In this document: in pieces, positions 8,951-18,200 of the stretch
Layout: every line of letters begins with the position of its first letter
Position numbering within the stretch: the stretch's first letter is position 1
Origin: Aliishimia ponticola
GTDB lineage: Bacteria; Pseudomonadota; Alphaproteobacteria; Rhodobacterales; Rhodobacteraceae
Direction of reading: 5' to 3'
DNA length: 64,000 nucleotides
NCBI RefSeq assembly: GCF_004803475.1
Contig: NZ_SRKY01000001.1
Span: 1 to 64,000 of the forward strand
The notes under the pieces: model-generated
Databases searched by the model: none
What the model was told of the DNA's origin: nothing
Seen by the model: only the letters and a program-made list of their open reading frames with translations
Made by a program: the position numbers and the translations under genes

Positions 8951-10570
8951 TCAGAACCGGCTGACGCCATAGGCATTCGGATGGACCTGCCGTGCGCGCG
9001 CCTCGTAACAGGTATCGAGGCAGAAGCTTAGGACAAGGCGCGTGTCGCGCGGGTCGATGATGCCATGATCAAGACAGCGGCCCGACGTGTAGAAGGCCGT
9101 GTGCTGGTGGTCGAACAGGTTGCGCAGCGCATCGCTTTGCCGCTGCATTTTTGCCTCGTCGATCTCGATCCCTTTGCGTTGCGCGGTCGCGCGCGCCACC
9201 ATGTCCATCGTGCCTGCCGCCTGCTCGCCGCCCATGACGCCGGTGACGGCATTGGGCCATGCAAACAGGAAGTCCGGCTCATAGCCAAAGCCGCTCATCC
9301 CATAATTGCCCGCGCCGAAGCTGGCCCCGATATAAAGCGCGATCCGCGGCACACGCGCATTGCTGACCGCCTGGATCATCTTCGATCCATGCTTGATCAT
9401 ACCCGCTTGTTCATAGGCGGTCCCGACCATGAAGCCGGTGGTATTGTTCAGGAAAATCAGCGGCGTATCGGCCTGATCGCAAAGCTGGATGAACTGCGCG
9501 GCCTTGGTCGCGCCATCCGGATCAATCGGTCCGTTATTGCCAATGATGCCGACGGGCCGCCCGTTGATCCGGGCCTTCATGCAAATCGTGGCCACACCGT
9601 AGCCCGGTTTGAAATCCGCAAGCGCAGAGCTGTCGACGATCCGCGCCGCGACCTCGTGAATATCATAGGGCGTGCGATAATCGACCGGAAACACACCGGC
9701 CAAATCCTCCGGTGGATGGGTCGGGGGCGCGGCGTTTTGAGCCGCAGCAGGGGGGAGCGCGCGGTTCCATCCCAGCCCCGCGACAACCTCGCGCGCCATT
9801 TCGATCGCGGCCGCGTCATCCTCCGCCAGATATTCCACCAGACCAGATGTGCTGGCATGCATTTCTGCGCCGCCCAGTTCGCGTTCATCCGCCTTTTCGC
9901 CGGTTGCCGCATGGACCAAGGCGGCGCCCGCCAGCGCGGCAAGACCGTTCTTTTTCACACCGATCACATAGTCCGACAGCCCCGGCATATAGGCGCCGCC
10001 CGCCGTGGACGGCCCGTGCAACACGGCGATGGTGGGAATGCCCGCCGCGCTCAGATGCGCGAGGTTGCGGAACACCTGACCGCCTTTGGCCCATAGTTCC
10101 ACCTGATAGTCCGTAAGGTTCGCCCCTGCGCTTTCGACCAGATGGATCACGGGCAGTTTCTGCCGAAGCGCCATTTTCTGCACGCTCAGGATCACATCGA
10201 CCGACATCGGCCCCATTGACCCGGCCTTGATCCCGCTGTCATCGACCCAGACCAGACAGCGCGTGGCGGCGACAAACCCGATCCCGACGATCACGGAAGA
10301 GCCGGGCACCGATGTCTCCGCATCCGGGCTGTCGACAAGGTATCCGGCCATCGCGTGAAGCTGCAAGAACGGCATTCCCGGGTCGAGCAGCTGCGCCAGA
10401 CGCTCTCGCGGGGTGAGTTGGCCGCGCGCATGCATGTGATCGCGGCGACGTTCCGACAGGGCCACCGGGCGGGCCTCAAGCGCGCGCAGCGTTTCGATCT
10501 GGTCCAGCATATCCGCGCGGTTCTGCGCGAATTGCGGGCTGCCCCTTGTAATCTGGCTGGTGAAGGCCAT
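8951..10570 (-). CDS. atuC: acyl-CoA carboxylase beta subunit (carboxyltransferase)
   Basis: A 539-residue carboxyltransferase with the two crotonase-like halves of the family. The N half has GIGFVAATRCLVWVDDS and VESAGANLTDYQ; the C half has GFMVGTAYEQAG and GNYGMSGFGYEPDF, and GVMGGEQAAGTM. Its ATG overlaps the stop of the DUF1446 gene by one base (TGATG). Together with the downstream alpha subunit it should carboxylate a branched unsaturated acyl-CoA. The AtuA-type partner favours geranyl-CoA over 3-methylcrotonyl-CoA, but the sequence alone does not settle it. Confidence 0.72.
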   Translation of the reverse strand: MAFTSQITRGSPQFAQNRADMLDQIETLRALEARPVALSERRRDHMHARGQLTPRERLAQLLDPGMPFLQLHAMAGYLVDSPDAETSVPGSSVIVGIGFVAATRCLVWVDDSGIKAGSMGPMSVDVILSVQKMALRQKLPVIHLVESAGANLTDYQVELWAKGGQVFRNLAHLSAAGIPTIAVLHGPSTAGGAYMPGLSDYVIGVKKNGLAALAGAALVHAATGEKADERELGGAEMHASTSGLVEYLAEDDAAAIEMAREVVAGLGWNRALPPAAAQNAAPPTHPPEDLAGVFPVDYRTPYDIHEVAARIVDSSALADFKPGYGVATICMKARINGRPVGIIGNNGPIDPDGATKAAQFIQLCDQADTPLIFLNNTTGFMVGTAYEQAGMIKHGSKMIQAVSNARVPRIALYIGASFGAGNYGMSGFGYEPDFLFAWPNAVTGVMGGEQAAGTMDMVARATAQRKGIEIDEAKMQRQSDALRNLFDHQHTAFYTSGRCLDHGIIDPRDTRLVLSFCLDTCYEARARQVHPNAYGVSRF

Positions 10571-12366
10571 CAGACGCCCTTTCGTTCTGTGTTGGGGACA
10601 AGATGCGCGGGCAGGGGGATGGGAACATGCAGAAGGCGCTGCGCGAAACCTTTGCCCTGGCTGTCATTGCGCAGCGAAGAAACGCCGCCGCCGCCCAAGA
10701 CCTGATGCAGCACGATATTCATCGCGTGGCTTCCCGGCAGATAATAGCGGTCCACTGATCCCTCCAACTCCTGCCCGAAGGTTGCAGCGACCGCCTCCGG
10801 CGTCAACGCCGCCCAGATCCACGGCAAATAGGCCGGAACCCGCGCCATCACCCCGATATTCGCGGCATCGCCCTTGTCGCCGGACCGGGCGACGGCCAGC
10901 GCTTCCAGCGGCAGGGTGGTCATCTCTTGCGCATGCGGATCGACTGTTTCGGGCCCCGGGGCAGGGGGCAGGTCAGAGGGCGCCGCGGTCTCCGCCGGGC
11001 TGTAATCCACCCGCGCGCCGTCCAGTGTCACGGAAATCTTCGGCACGTTTACAGGCACCAGCGAGGAATGCAGCGCGACGACGGGCGAAGGTTTCGGGCG
11101 ACCGGCCCCTGTAAAGAAATGCAGCCCGGGCGGGGTCGCCAGGGCCCCGCCGATCAAATCCTTGAGGAACATGCCCACAGCGGCCGCATCCTGATGTTGC
11201 ACGGCGGCGGTTACGCTGACTTCCTCATAGGCGCTATCGCCGGGGCGTCCGCCAAAGGTCTCGACACTGACCTTGTCAAAGTCCTGCACTCCGCGTGCCG
11301 CCAACTTGGCGCGCACCCGTTGCAACACCGCCTCGACATAGGCGCGGCCCTTGGCGCGGGCATCTTGACCATTGAAGTTCAGCACCTGTCCGGCCCGGTA
11401 GCCGTCGAACCATGTGGTGGAGGTTTTGAGCCACCCGCTGGGCGCGCGCCCCGATGCGCCGGTGATCTCGACCTGGTCGGGCGCGATTTCGGTCAAGGTC
11501 ACCTCAGAGAAATCGCAGATCACATCGGGCAGGGCATAGGCACGCGGGTCCGCAATCTCGTACAGCATCTGCTCGCCCACGGTCTCGCGCGTGACGCGCC
11601 CGCCAGTACCGCGAGGCTTGCACAGAATGATCCGCCCATCGGAGTGAAGCTCTGCAATCGGGTAGCCGATTTGCGCCCGGTTCGGGATGTCGGCCCAGTC
11701 CGTGAAGTTGCCGCCAGTGGCTTGCGGGCCGCATTCGATCAGATGCCCGGCCAGCGACCCGGCAGCGAGCAGATCGAACCTGTCCATGGCCCAGCCAAAG
11801 CTGTGAACCCCGGCGGCGAGGATCAGCGCGCTGTCGACGCAGCGCCCGGTGATCAAGATATCCGCGCCCGCGTCCAATGCCGCAACGATTGGCCCTGCGC
11901 CAAGATAAGCGTTTACAGACAATACCTTGCCCGGTGCAGGGAAGGGCGCGCCACTGAACATTTCATCGCCGCCAAGGCCCGAACCTTCGGCTGACCCGAC
12001 CTGATCGGACAGATCATCGCCCGCAACCACGGCCACCCGCAAATTCAGGCCTTGGCGGGTGATCTCGTCCCGCAGCGCGGCGGCGCAGGCCTCCGGGTTC
12101 ATGCCGCCTGCATTGCTCAACACGCGGACCCCACGCGCGGCGATTTCAGCCAGATTGGGGGCCATCGCCGCATGGATGAAATCCGTCGCATATCCGCTGC
12201 TGGCGTCTTTCTGGCGGGCGCGCGCCATGATCGAAAGCGTGATTTCCGCCAGATAGTCATAGACCAGAAAGCCCAGATCGGGGTCACGCAGCAATTGCGC
12301 CGTCGCTTCCGGGGCGTCCCCCCAAAAGCCGCTGGCACCTCCGATGCGGATGGACTCACCTGTCAT
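10570..12366 (-). CDS. atuA: AtuA-type DUF1446 acyclic terpene utilisation protein
   Basis: A 598-residue cytoplasmic protein of the DUF1446/AtuA family, essential for citronellol and geraniol growth in Pseudomonas but of unsettled biochemistry. It opens with RIGGASGFWGDAPEA, has ARGVRVLSNAGGMNPEACA and a Gly/Asp-rich GRCVDSALILAAG segment. The final ~110 residues form a separate small domain (ALAVARSGDKGDAANIGV). It heads the carboxylase operon and diverges from a TetR gene with a palindrome between them. The other Atu enzymes (AtuB, D, E, G, H) are not in the window. Confidence 0.82.
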   Translation of the reverse strand: MTGESIRIGGASGFWGDAPEATAQLLRDPDLGFLVYDYLAEITLSIMARARQKDASSGYATDFIHAAMAPNLAEIAARGVRVLSNAGGMNPEACAAALRDEITRQGLNLRVAVVAGDDLSDQVGSAEGSGLGGDEMFSGAPFPAPGKVLSVNAYLGAGPIVAALDAGADILITGRCVDSALILAAGVHSFGWAMDRFDLLAAGSLAGHLIECGPQATGGNFTDWADIPNRAQIGYPIAELHSDGRIILCKPRGTGGRVTRETVGEQMLYEIADPRAYALPDVICDFSEVTLTEIAPDQVEITGASGRAPSGWLKTSTTWFDGYRAGQVLNFNGQDARAKGRAYVEAVLQRVRAKLAARGVQDFDKVSVETFGGRPGDSAYEEVSVTAAVQHQDAAAVGMFLKDLIGGALATPPGLHFFTGAGRPKPSPVVALHSSLVPVNVPKISVTLDGARVDYSPAETAAPSDLPPAPGPETVDPHAQEMTTLPLEALAVARSGDKGDAANIGVMARVPAYLPWIWAALTPEAVAATFGQELEGSVDRYYLPGSHAMNIVLHQVLGGGGVSSLRNDSQGKGFAQRLLHVPIPLPAHLVPNTERKGV

Positions 12367-12384
12367 GCGGGCCTTTCGTAAACA

Positions 12385-12410
12385 AATAAAACCGTTTGGT
12401 CGGTATTATT
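12385..12410. promoter_or_regulatory. TetR-type operator palindrome
   Basis: The arms AATAAAACCG and CGGTATTATT around TTTGGT give a near-perfect 26-base palindrome, with only one mismatched pair in the 10-base arms. It lies 19 bases before the atuA start and upstream of the divergent tetR gene, ideally placed to repress both. Confidence 0.8.
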
Positions 12411-12476
12411 CAGTTGAACTTCGCTGGGTCAACGGCAATCCTTGTGGAACGTCACGTCGACCGCCCGGAGCAAGTG

Positions 12477-13127
12477 GTGCCAGAAGAGGATCCGCAACCG
12501 CCCAAACCAACCGCCAAACCGCCCTCCAAGCACGAGGCGCGGTCAGCCGCGATGCGCGCGCGGATTTGCGATGCGGCGACCGAATGTCTGGATCAATTCG
12601 GCTATGCCGAAACGACGCTGAACCGTATTCAGGGGCAGGCGAAGGTCTCGCGCGGGGCGCTGATGTATCACTTCGCCGACAGGAACGAAATCATCGCGGC
12701 GACGGCTGTCCAACTGCTCGACCAATCGATGCGGCCAATCAAGGCGCGCAAGACGCAAGCCCGGTCCACCGCGATCCGCGATCTGCTTCAAGACGTGTGG
12801 ACGCGGGTCGTCGATACGGCAGGGGGGCGTGCGATGTTGGAAATTCTGGTGGCCTGCCGGACGGATGCGGCGCTCAAGGCCAAACTGGCAAATGAACTGC
12901 ATGATTGGGACCAAACCAGCCTCGAAACGATCGCGACCTTATACCAAGGGGCGGGGGCCGATCCGGACGATGCGGAGCTGCTGTGGAGCGTCGCGCGAAC
13001 CTTCGTGCGCGGTCTGATCGTCCATGAACAATTCGCCGGATCCCCGGAGTTTTCCATGCGAATGCTGATGCGCTTTGCCGACCTGTTGGAGCCGCATTTG
13101 ACACCCCGCGCCGCAGGGGATCGCTGA
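12477..13127 (+). CDS. atuR: TetR-family regulator of the carboxylase operon
   Basis: A 216-residue repressor with an N-terminal helix-turn-helix (TLNRIQGQAKVSRGALMYHF) preceded by a Pro/Lys-rich tail, and a C-terminal ligand domain. I place the start at GTG 12477 because GGAG lies six bases upstream. A GTG at 12444 is possible. The longest frame would begin with a TTG inside the operator palindrome at 12385-12410, which is unlikely. It diverges from atuA and presumably senses an acyl-CoA of that pathway. Confidence 0.8.
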   Translation: MPEEDPQPPKPTAKPPSKHEARSAAMRARICDAATECLDQFGYAETTLNRIQGQAKVSRGALMYHFADRNEIIAATAVQLLDQSMRPIKARKTQARSTAIRDLLQDVWTRVVDTAGGRAMLEILVACRTDAALKAKLANELHDWDQTSLETIATLYQGAGADPDDAELLWSVARTFVRGLIVHEQFAGSPEFSMRMLMRFADLLEPHLTPRAAGDR

Positions 13128-13320
13128 CGACCGTACCGCGCCGGGTGCCCCAGACCCCGTCTGATACAGGCAAATAGCAGGGCTGCTAGCGCCTCCAGAC
13201 AAGAAAAACCATCATGCGGCATCACTTAAAGAAGCTGCCGTAAGTCGCTGTGTTGATTTGGATTTTCTTTTCTGCCAGAAGCCTCGGTGACCGGAGTGTC
13301 ACCTGAAGGCTTTGGTAAAT

Positions 13321-13395
13321 TGGAGCGGGCGAGGCGATTCGAACGCCCGACCCTAACCTTGGCAAGGTTATGCTCTACCCCTGAGCTACGCCCGC
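13321..13395 (-). tRNA. tRNA-Gly (GCC anticodon)
   Basis: A 75-base cloverleaf on the minus strand beginning GCGGGCGTAGCTCAGGGG, with anticodon GCC in CTTGCCAAG, T-loop GTTCGAATC, and an encoded CCA at the 3' end. It stands alone between the TetR gene and small exported-protein genes. Confidence 0.96.
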
Positions 13396-13510
13396 TTCCT
13401 TTGGGTGTGGTGGAGATACTTTTACCTGCGGCTGGCTGCAAGTAGAAAATGCGGATTTTTTCATTTTTTTTGTTGTCCTGCGCAGGGGCTTGAAGTTCTG
13501 TGCTGTCAGG

Positions 13511-13879
13511 ATGCGACGTCGATCATTTCTCTTGTTGGGTAGTGCGGTCTGCTGGGCCATTTCGGGCCGGGCGGAGGCGCATGAAGGCCCCCACGCCGCA
13601 CGGGTCATCACCGATGTGCTGGAGGCGCGGATCGAAGGGCGCGTGCTGAACTTGCGACTGCGGATCGAGTCGCTGGATGGGCCGGTGTTCCTGCAAGGGC
13701 TGTGGGCGACAGATGCCGATGTGCGATCCTGGGTGCAGGATGGGCGCGGGCGCGGCGGCGTCTTGCCAGAGCAGGTGATCGTTCTGGAATTCTCGAACGC
13801 GGTGCCCAGCCTGTTTACCCTGACGCTTGATTTCGGTGAGGCAGGGATCAGCACGGTCTTGGTCACGCCAAGGCGCTAA
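13511..13879 (+). CDS. hypothetical exported protein
   Basis: A 122-residue protein I do not recognise. The N-terminus MRRRSFLLLGSAVC followed by GRAEA/HEG looks like a Tat- or Sec-type signal, so the mature ~97 residues should be periplasmic. The rest is beta-rich with alternating hydrophobics (RVLNLRLRIESL, FTLTLDFG) and has no cysteine or obvious active site. The ATG at 13511 is chosen over a TTG at 13490 because the Arg-rich start fits a signal peptide. It converges on the VPLPA gene, sharing the hairpin between them. Confidence 0.6.
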   Translation: MRRRSFLLLGSAVCWAISGRAEAHEGPHAARVITDVLEARIEGRVLNLRLRIESLDGPVFLQGLWATDADVRSWVQDGRGRGGVLPEQVIVLEFSNAVPSLFTLTLDFGEAGISTVLVTPRR

Positions 13880-13910
13880 GGGCCCACGACCGGACGGGTG
13901 CAAACAGAAA

Positions 13911-13934
13911 AAGGCGGGCATTTCGGCCCGCCTT
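13911..13934. terminator. bidirectional terminator hairpin
   Basis: AAGGCGGGC-ATTTC-GGCCCGCCTT lies between the convergent genes at 13511-13879 and 13955-14572. On the minus strand it is followed by TTTTCTGTTT, which makes a better terminator for that direction than for the plus strand. Confidence 0.75.
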
Positions 13935-13954
13935 CTTGCATGAAAAGCGTTGGT

Positions 13955-14572
13955 TCAGCGTTTGCGGCGCAACAACGCCAGCCCGGCCAGACCGGACAGC
14001 ACCAAGGGCGCGCCCGCAGGCAGCGGCACCGGCGCGATTGCCACGGCGGACACGTCATAGATATAGGGGCGCGGGCCATCGGTATCGGGCAACGTGATGC
14101 TCAACTCCTGGCCGTTGGAGAACAGCGCCGTCGCAACCGAGTTTTCCGCGACGCCATTGTTGAACAGGGCTTCGCTGAAGAAGGCCCATGCCTCCGAGTC
14201 CCGATCCAGATCGATATCAGTCATGAAGCGAAAGCTTTCGCCCGCATCGAAGCCGGTAAAGCTGAACTCCAGCACGTCGAAATTGGTGCCCGCATTGTCG
14301 CCGATATCCGGAACGGTCGAAACCGTACCACCCGGAGGAGCCACCAGCGGCGTGTCGATCTTTTTGCGGCGCGCCCAGTCGAAATTGTAATCGGTATCAC
14401 CGATGGACAGGCTGAACGCATCCAGCGTGTATTTCGCGGTGCCAGAGTTTTCCACCGTGATGAACGGGGTATTCCAGTTTCCGTCAAGCGTGAGCGTGAA
14501 ACCTACAGTCGACGCCGAGGCACTGGCCGCCATAAGGCCAAAAGCCGACGCGCAAGCAAACATCTTCAACAT
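13955..14572 (-). CDS. secreted protein with VPLPA-type C-terminal sorting tail
   Basis: A 205-residue exported protein. A signal peptide (MLKMFACASAFGLMAASASA) is followed by a beta-rich body (VGFTLTLDGNWNTPF; a DFDVLEFSF-like stretch). The C-terminal tripartite tail has PVPLPAG, then a hydrophobic span LVLSGLAGLALL and the basic end RRKR. This is the VPLPA-CTERM pattern, a sorting signal found in Rhodobacterales and linked to exosortase-like processing and extracellular matrix. The ATG at 14572 is preferred to an upstream TTG at 14584. No exosortase gene is in the window. Confidence 0.75.
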   Translation of the reverse strand: MLKMFACASAFGLMAASASASTVGFTLTLDGNWNTPFITVENSGTAKYTLDAFSLSIGDTDYNFDWARRKKIDTPLVAPPGGTVSTVPDIGDNAGTNFDVLEFSFTGFDAGESFRFMTDIDLDRDSEAWAFFSEALFNNGVAENSVATALFSNGQELSITLPDTDGPRPYIYDVSAVAIAPVPLPAGAPLVLSGLAGLALLRRKR

Positions 14573-14769
14573 GGTACTGTCCAATCAGCGCAAAGCTACT
14601 TCGTTAATTGGTTAATACCACCCGTGAGAGTCGTCTGGCAACGACGCGTCTTGGGAAAGTCTGTTTCGGATATCGTGGTAATGCCTTGAAAAGGAAGGGG
14701 TATTCGCCGCAATCCCGCCACATTCCCGCTGGTTTGGCCACAGTCTTGCCACAAATGGCGCGGCACCGC

Positions 14770-15273
14770 TTACCAATTGGGCGGTGTTGGCGTGCGCGTC
14801 AGGATTTTGCGATATTCGGCAGCCTGGGCGGCGGGCAGCTTTTGCAACAGCACGCGGGTCGAATAATGCCCAAAGGCACGCCCGTCGGACGCAAGCAGCG
14901 ACCAGTCCATGATCGCGCCTTCGTCGAACCGCATCACCGTGCCAAGCCGGGCGTTCTGGATATAGCGCGGCTCATTCGCCAAGCGTCCGCTAAAACCCTT
15001 GCCCCGGCGGCGGATCGTATCCAACCAGATATGCTCTGCGCCGCTTTCGACCTCAAATGTCACTTTCAGCGTCAGCGAGGGCGCAAAGCTCCGCGCTCCG
15101 GTCGAGGCCGCGGCAAGCGCCTTGGGGAGCGTGCCGCGTGCCTCTTCGATTGCATCCAGCATCGCGCTGTCATGCCCGTCCGGGTAGACATACATATTGC
15201 CGGAATCTGCCGTGATCGCGGACGCCGATGCCAAGCAGGCGCAGATTGCAATCAGGGCAAGCAGTTTGCGCAT
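14770..15273 (-). CDS. DUF2314 (YegJ-like) exported protein
   Basis: A 167-residue protein with a clear signal peptide (MRKLLALIAICACLASASA). The DUF2314 body has EHIWLDTIRRRGKGFSGRL, then a G-x-V-x-F segment, IMDWSLLASDGRAFGHYSTR. The family is uncharacterised. Its ATG overlaps the stop of pyruvate carboxylase (TGATG), so it is translated from the same message. A functional link with the carboxylase is not known, and the coupling may be fortuitous. Confidence 0.72.
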   Translation of the reverse strand: MRKLLALIAICACLASASAITADSGNMYVYPDGHDSAMLDAIEEARGTLPKALAAASTGARSFAPSLTLKVTFEVESGAEHIWLDTIRRRGKGFSGRLANEPRYIQNARLGTVMRFDEGAIMDWSLLASDGRAFGHYSTRVLLQKLPAAQAAEYRKILTRTPTPPNW

Positions 15274-18200
15274 CACTCCAGCTCCACCAGCAGGTCTTTT
15301 GCGTCGATCTGGCCCGAAGGCTGCACATGTACGGCCTTTACGGTCGCGTCGCGCTCTGCGTGGATGCCGGTTTCCATCTTCATCGCTTCGATGGTCAGCA
15401 ACATGTCGCCTTCCTTGACCGCCTGTCCGGGCTGTACCGCAACGCTGGCCACGACACCCGGCATGGGGGCCGCCATGTGGTTGGGGTTGCCGGGCTCGGC
15501 CTTGGGACGGGACGCGGTGGTCGATTGCACCATCCGGTTGGGCACACGGATCGTCCGCGGCGCACCGTTGAGTTCAAAGAACACGCGAACTTCGCCGGCA
15601 TCATCCGTTTCACTCACCGCCTGCATGCGGATTTCCAGCGTCTTGCCGGGGTCGATCTCGGCGGTGATTTCCTCGCCCGGTTCCATGCCATAGAAGAACG
15701 TCTTGGTCGGCAGCGTCCGCACGGGGCCATAGGTCCGGTGACGGCCCATGTAATCAAGGAATACCTTGGGATACATCAGATAGCCGCTCAGATCCTCGTC
15801 ATCGAGGGTCACGCCTTCCATCAGGTCGCTGGCTTCCTTGCGCTTGGCGTCCAGATCGACAGGTTCAAGATGCTTGCCGGGGCGTTCGACATTCGGCGCG
15901 GCGCCTTTCAGCACCTTGGACAGAATGCCTTCGGGGAACCCACCCGGCGGCTGGCCCAGATTGCCCTGCATCATGTCGACAACGCTGTCGGGGAAGGCCA
16001 CATCGACCTCCGGGTCTTCGACCTGTTCGCGCGTCAGGTTCTGGCTGACCATCATCAGCGCCATATCCCCAACCACCTTGGAGGAAGGCGTCACCTTCAC
16101 GATATCGCCGAACATCTGGTTCACATCGGCATAGGTCTGCGCGACCTCGTGCCAGCGCGCTTCCAGCCCCAGCGAGCGCGCCTGCGCCTTGAGGTTGGTG
16201 AACTGCCCGCCGGGCATCTCGTGCAGGTACACTTCCGAGGACGGGGACTGCATCCCGGATTCGAACGCGGCGTAATGTTCGCGCACGTTTTCCCAGTAAT
16301 CGCTGATCTCGCGGATGGCCTTGATATCCAGCCCGGTGTCGCGGTCGGTATGTTGCAGTGCTTCCACGACTGAACCAAGCGTCGCCTGGGACGTATTGCC
16401 CGACAGCGCATCCATCGCGCAATCGACCGCATCGACCCCGGCCTCTGCCGCGGCAAGGATCGTCGCCACCGCAACGCCCGCCGTGTCATGGGTGTGGAAG
16501 TGGATCGGCAGCCCGGTTTCCTGCTTGAGCGTGCGGATCAATTGCCGTGCCGCCGCAGGTTTGAGAAGGCCCGCCATATCCTTCAGCCCCAGCACATGCG
16601 CGCCTGCGGCCTCCAGTTCCTTGGCCATGCCAACATAGTACTTCAGGTCATATTTGGCGCGGTCCGGGTCGAGGATATCCCCGGTATAGCAGACCGTGCC
16701 TTCGCAGATCTTGTCCTGCTCGATCACGGCATCCATCGCGACGCGCATGTTCTCAACCCAGTTGAGGCTATCGAACACGCGGAACACATCAATGCCCGTA
16801 GTCGCCGCGACGCGGACGAATTCCTGCACCACATTGTCGGGGTAATTGGTATAGCCCACACCGTTGGAGGCGCGCAGAAGCATCTGCGTCATCAGGTTGG
16901 GCATCTTGCTGCGCAGATCGCGCAGGCGCTGCCACGGGCATTCCTGCAAAAAGCGGTAGGCCACATCGAACGTCGCGCCGCCCCAGCACTCGACCGAGAA
17001 AAGCTGCGGCAGGTTGGACGCATAGCTGGGCGCGACCTTGACCATATCGAGGCTGCGCATCCGGGTGGCGAGCAGCGATTGGTGGCCGTCACGCATGGTC
17101 GTATCGGTGATCAGCAGGCGCTGTTGCGCCTTCATCCACTCTGCCACGGCCGCGGGGCCTTTTTGTTCCAGCAGGTTGCGGGTGCCCATCATCGGCTCTG
17201 CCCGCAGGGGCGGGGCCTTGGGATCGCGCAGATCGGCACGCGGGCGCGGGCGGTCCTTTACCTCCGGGTGGCCATTCACGGTGATGTCCGCGATATAGGT
17301 CAGCACTTTGGTGCCCCGGTCACGGCGGCGCTTGAACTGGAACAGGTCCGGCGTCGTGTCGATGAACTTGGTGTGGTACTCGTTCGACAGGAAGGTCGGG
17401 TGCTTGAGCAGGTTGATGACGAAGTCGATATTGGTCGACACGCCGCGAATCCGGAACTCCCGCAGGGCGCGGTCCATCCGTGCAATCGCTGCCTCGGGCG
17501 TCGGTGCCCAGGCCGTGACCTTTTCCAGCAGCGAGTCGTAATACCGCGTGATCACCGCGCCGGAATAGGCCGTGCCGCCATCCAGCCGGATGCCCATGCC
17601 GGTCGCGCCACGATAGGCGGTGATGCGGCCATAGTCGGGGATGAAGTTGTTCTGCGGATCTTCGGTCGTGATCCGGGTTTGCAGCGCGTGGCCGTTCAGC
17701 GTCACATCCGCCTGCGTCGGCTTGCCTGTCGCCTCGGCGATGGTCTTGCCTTCCGCGATCAGGATTTGCGCCCGCACGATGTCGATGCCGGTCACTTCCT
17801 CGGTCACCGTATGTTCGACCTGAACACGCGGGTTCACTTCGATGAAGTAGAACTTGCCGGTCTCCATATCCATCAGGAATTCGACCGTGCCGGCGCAGGT
17901 ATAATTGACGTGCTTGCAGATCTTGTAACCAAGCTCGCAGACTTCGGCCCGCTGCGCATCGCTCAGATAGGGGGCAGGGGCGCGTTCGACCACCTTTTGG
18001 TTGCGCCGCTGGACGGAGCAGTCGCGCTCGAACAGGTGATACATGTCGCCATGGGTATCGCCTAGGATCTGCACCTCGACATGGCGGGCGCGGGTGATCA
18101 TCTTTTCCAGATACCCTTCGCCATTGCCAAAGGCGTTCTCCGCCTCGCGCCGGCCTTCCAGGACTTTCTCTTCCAACTCCTCCGGGCCGTTGATCGGACG

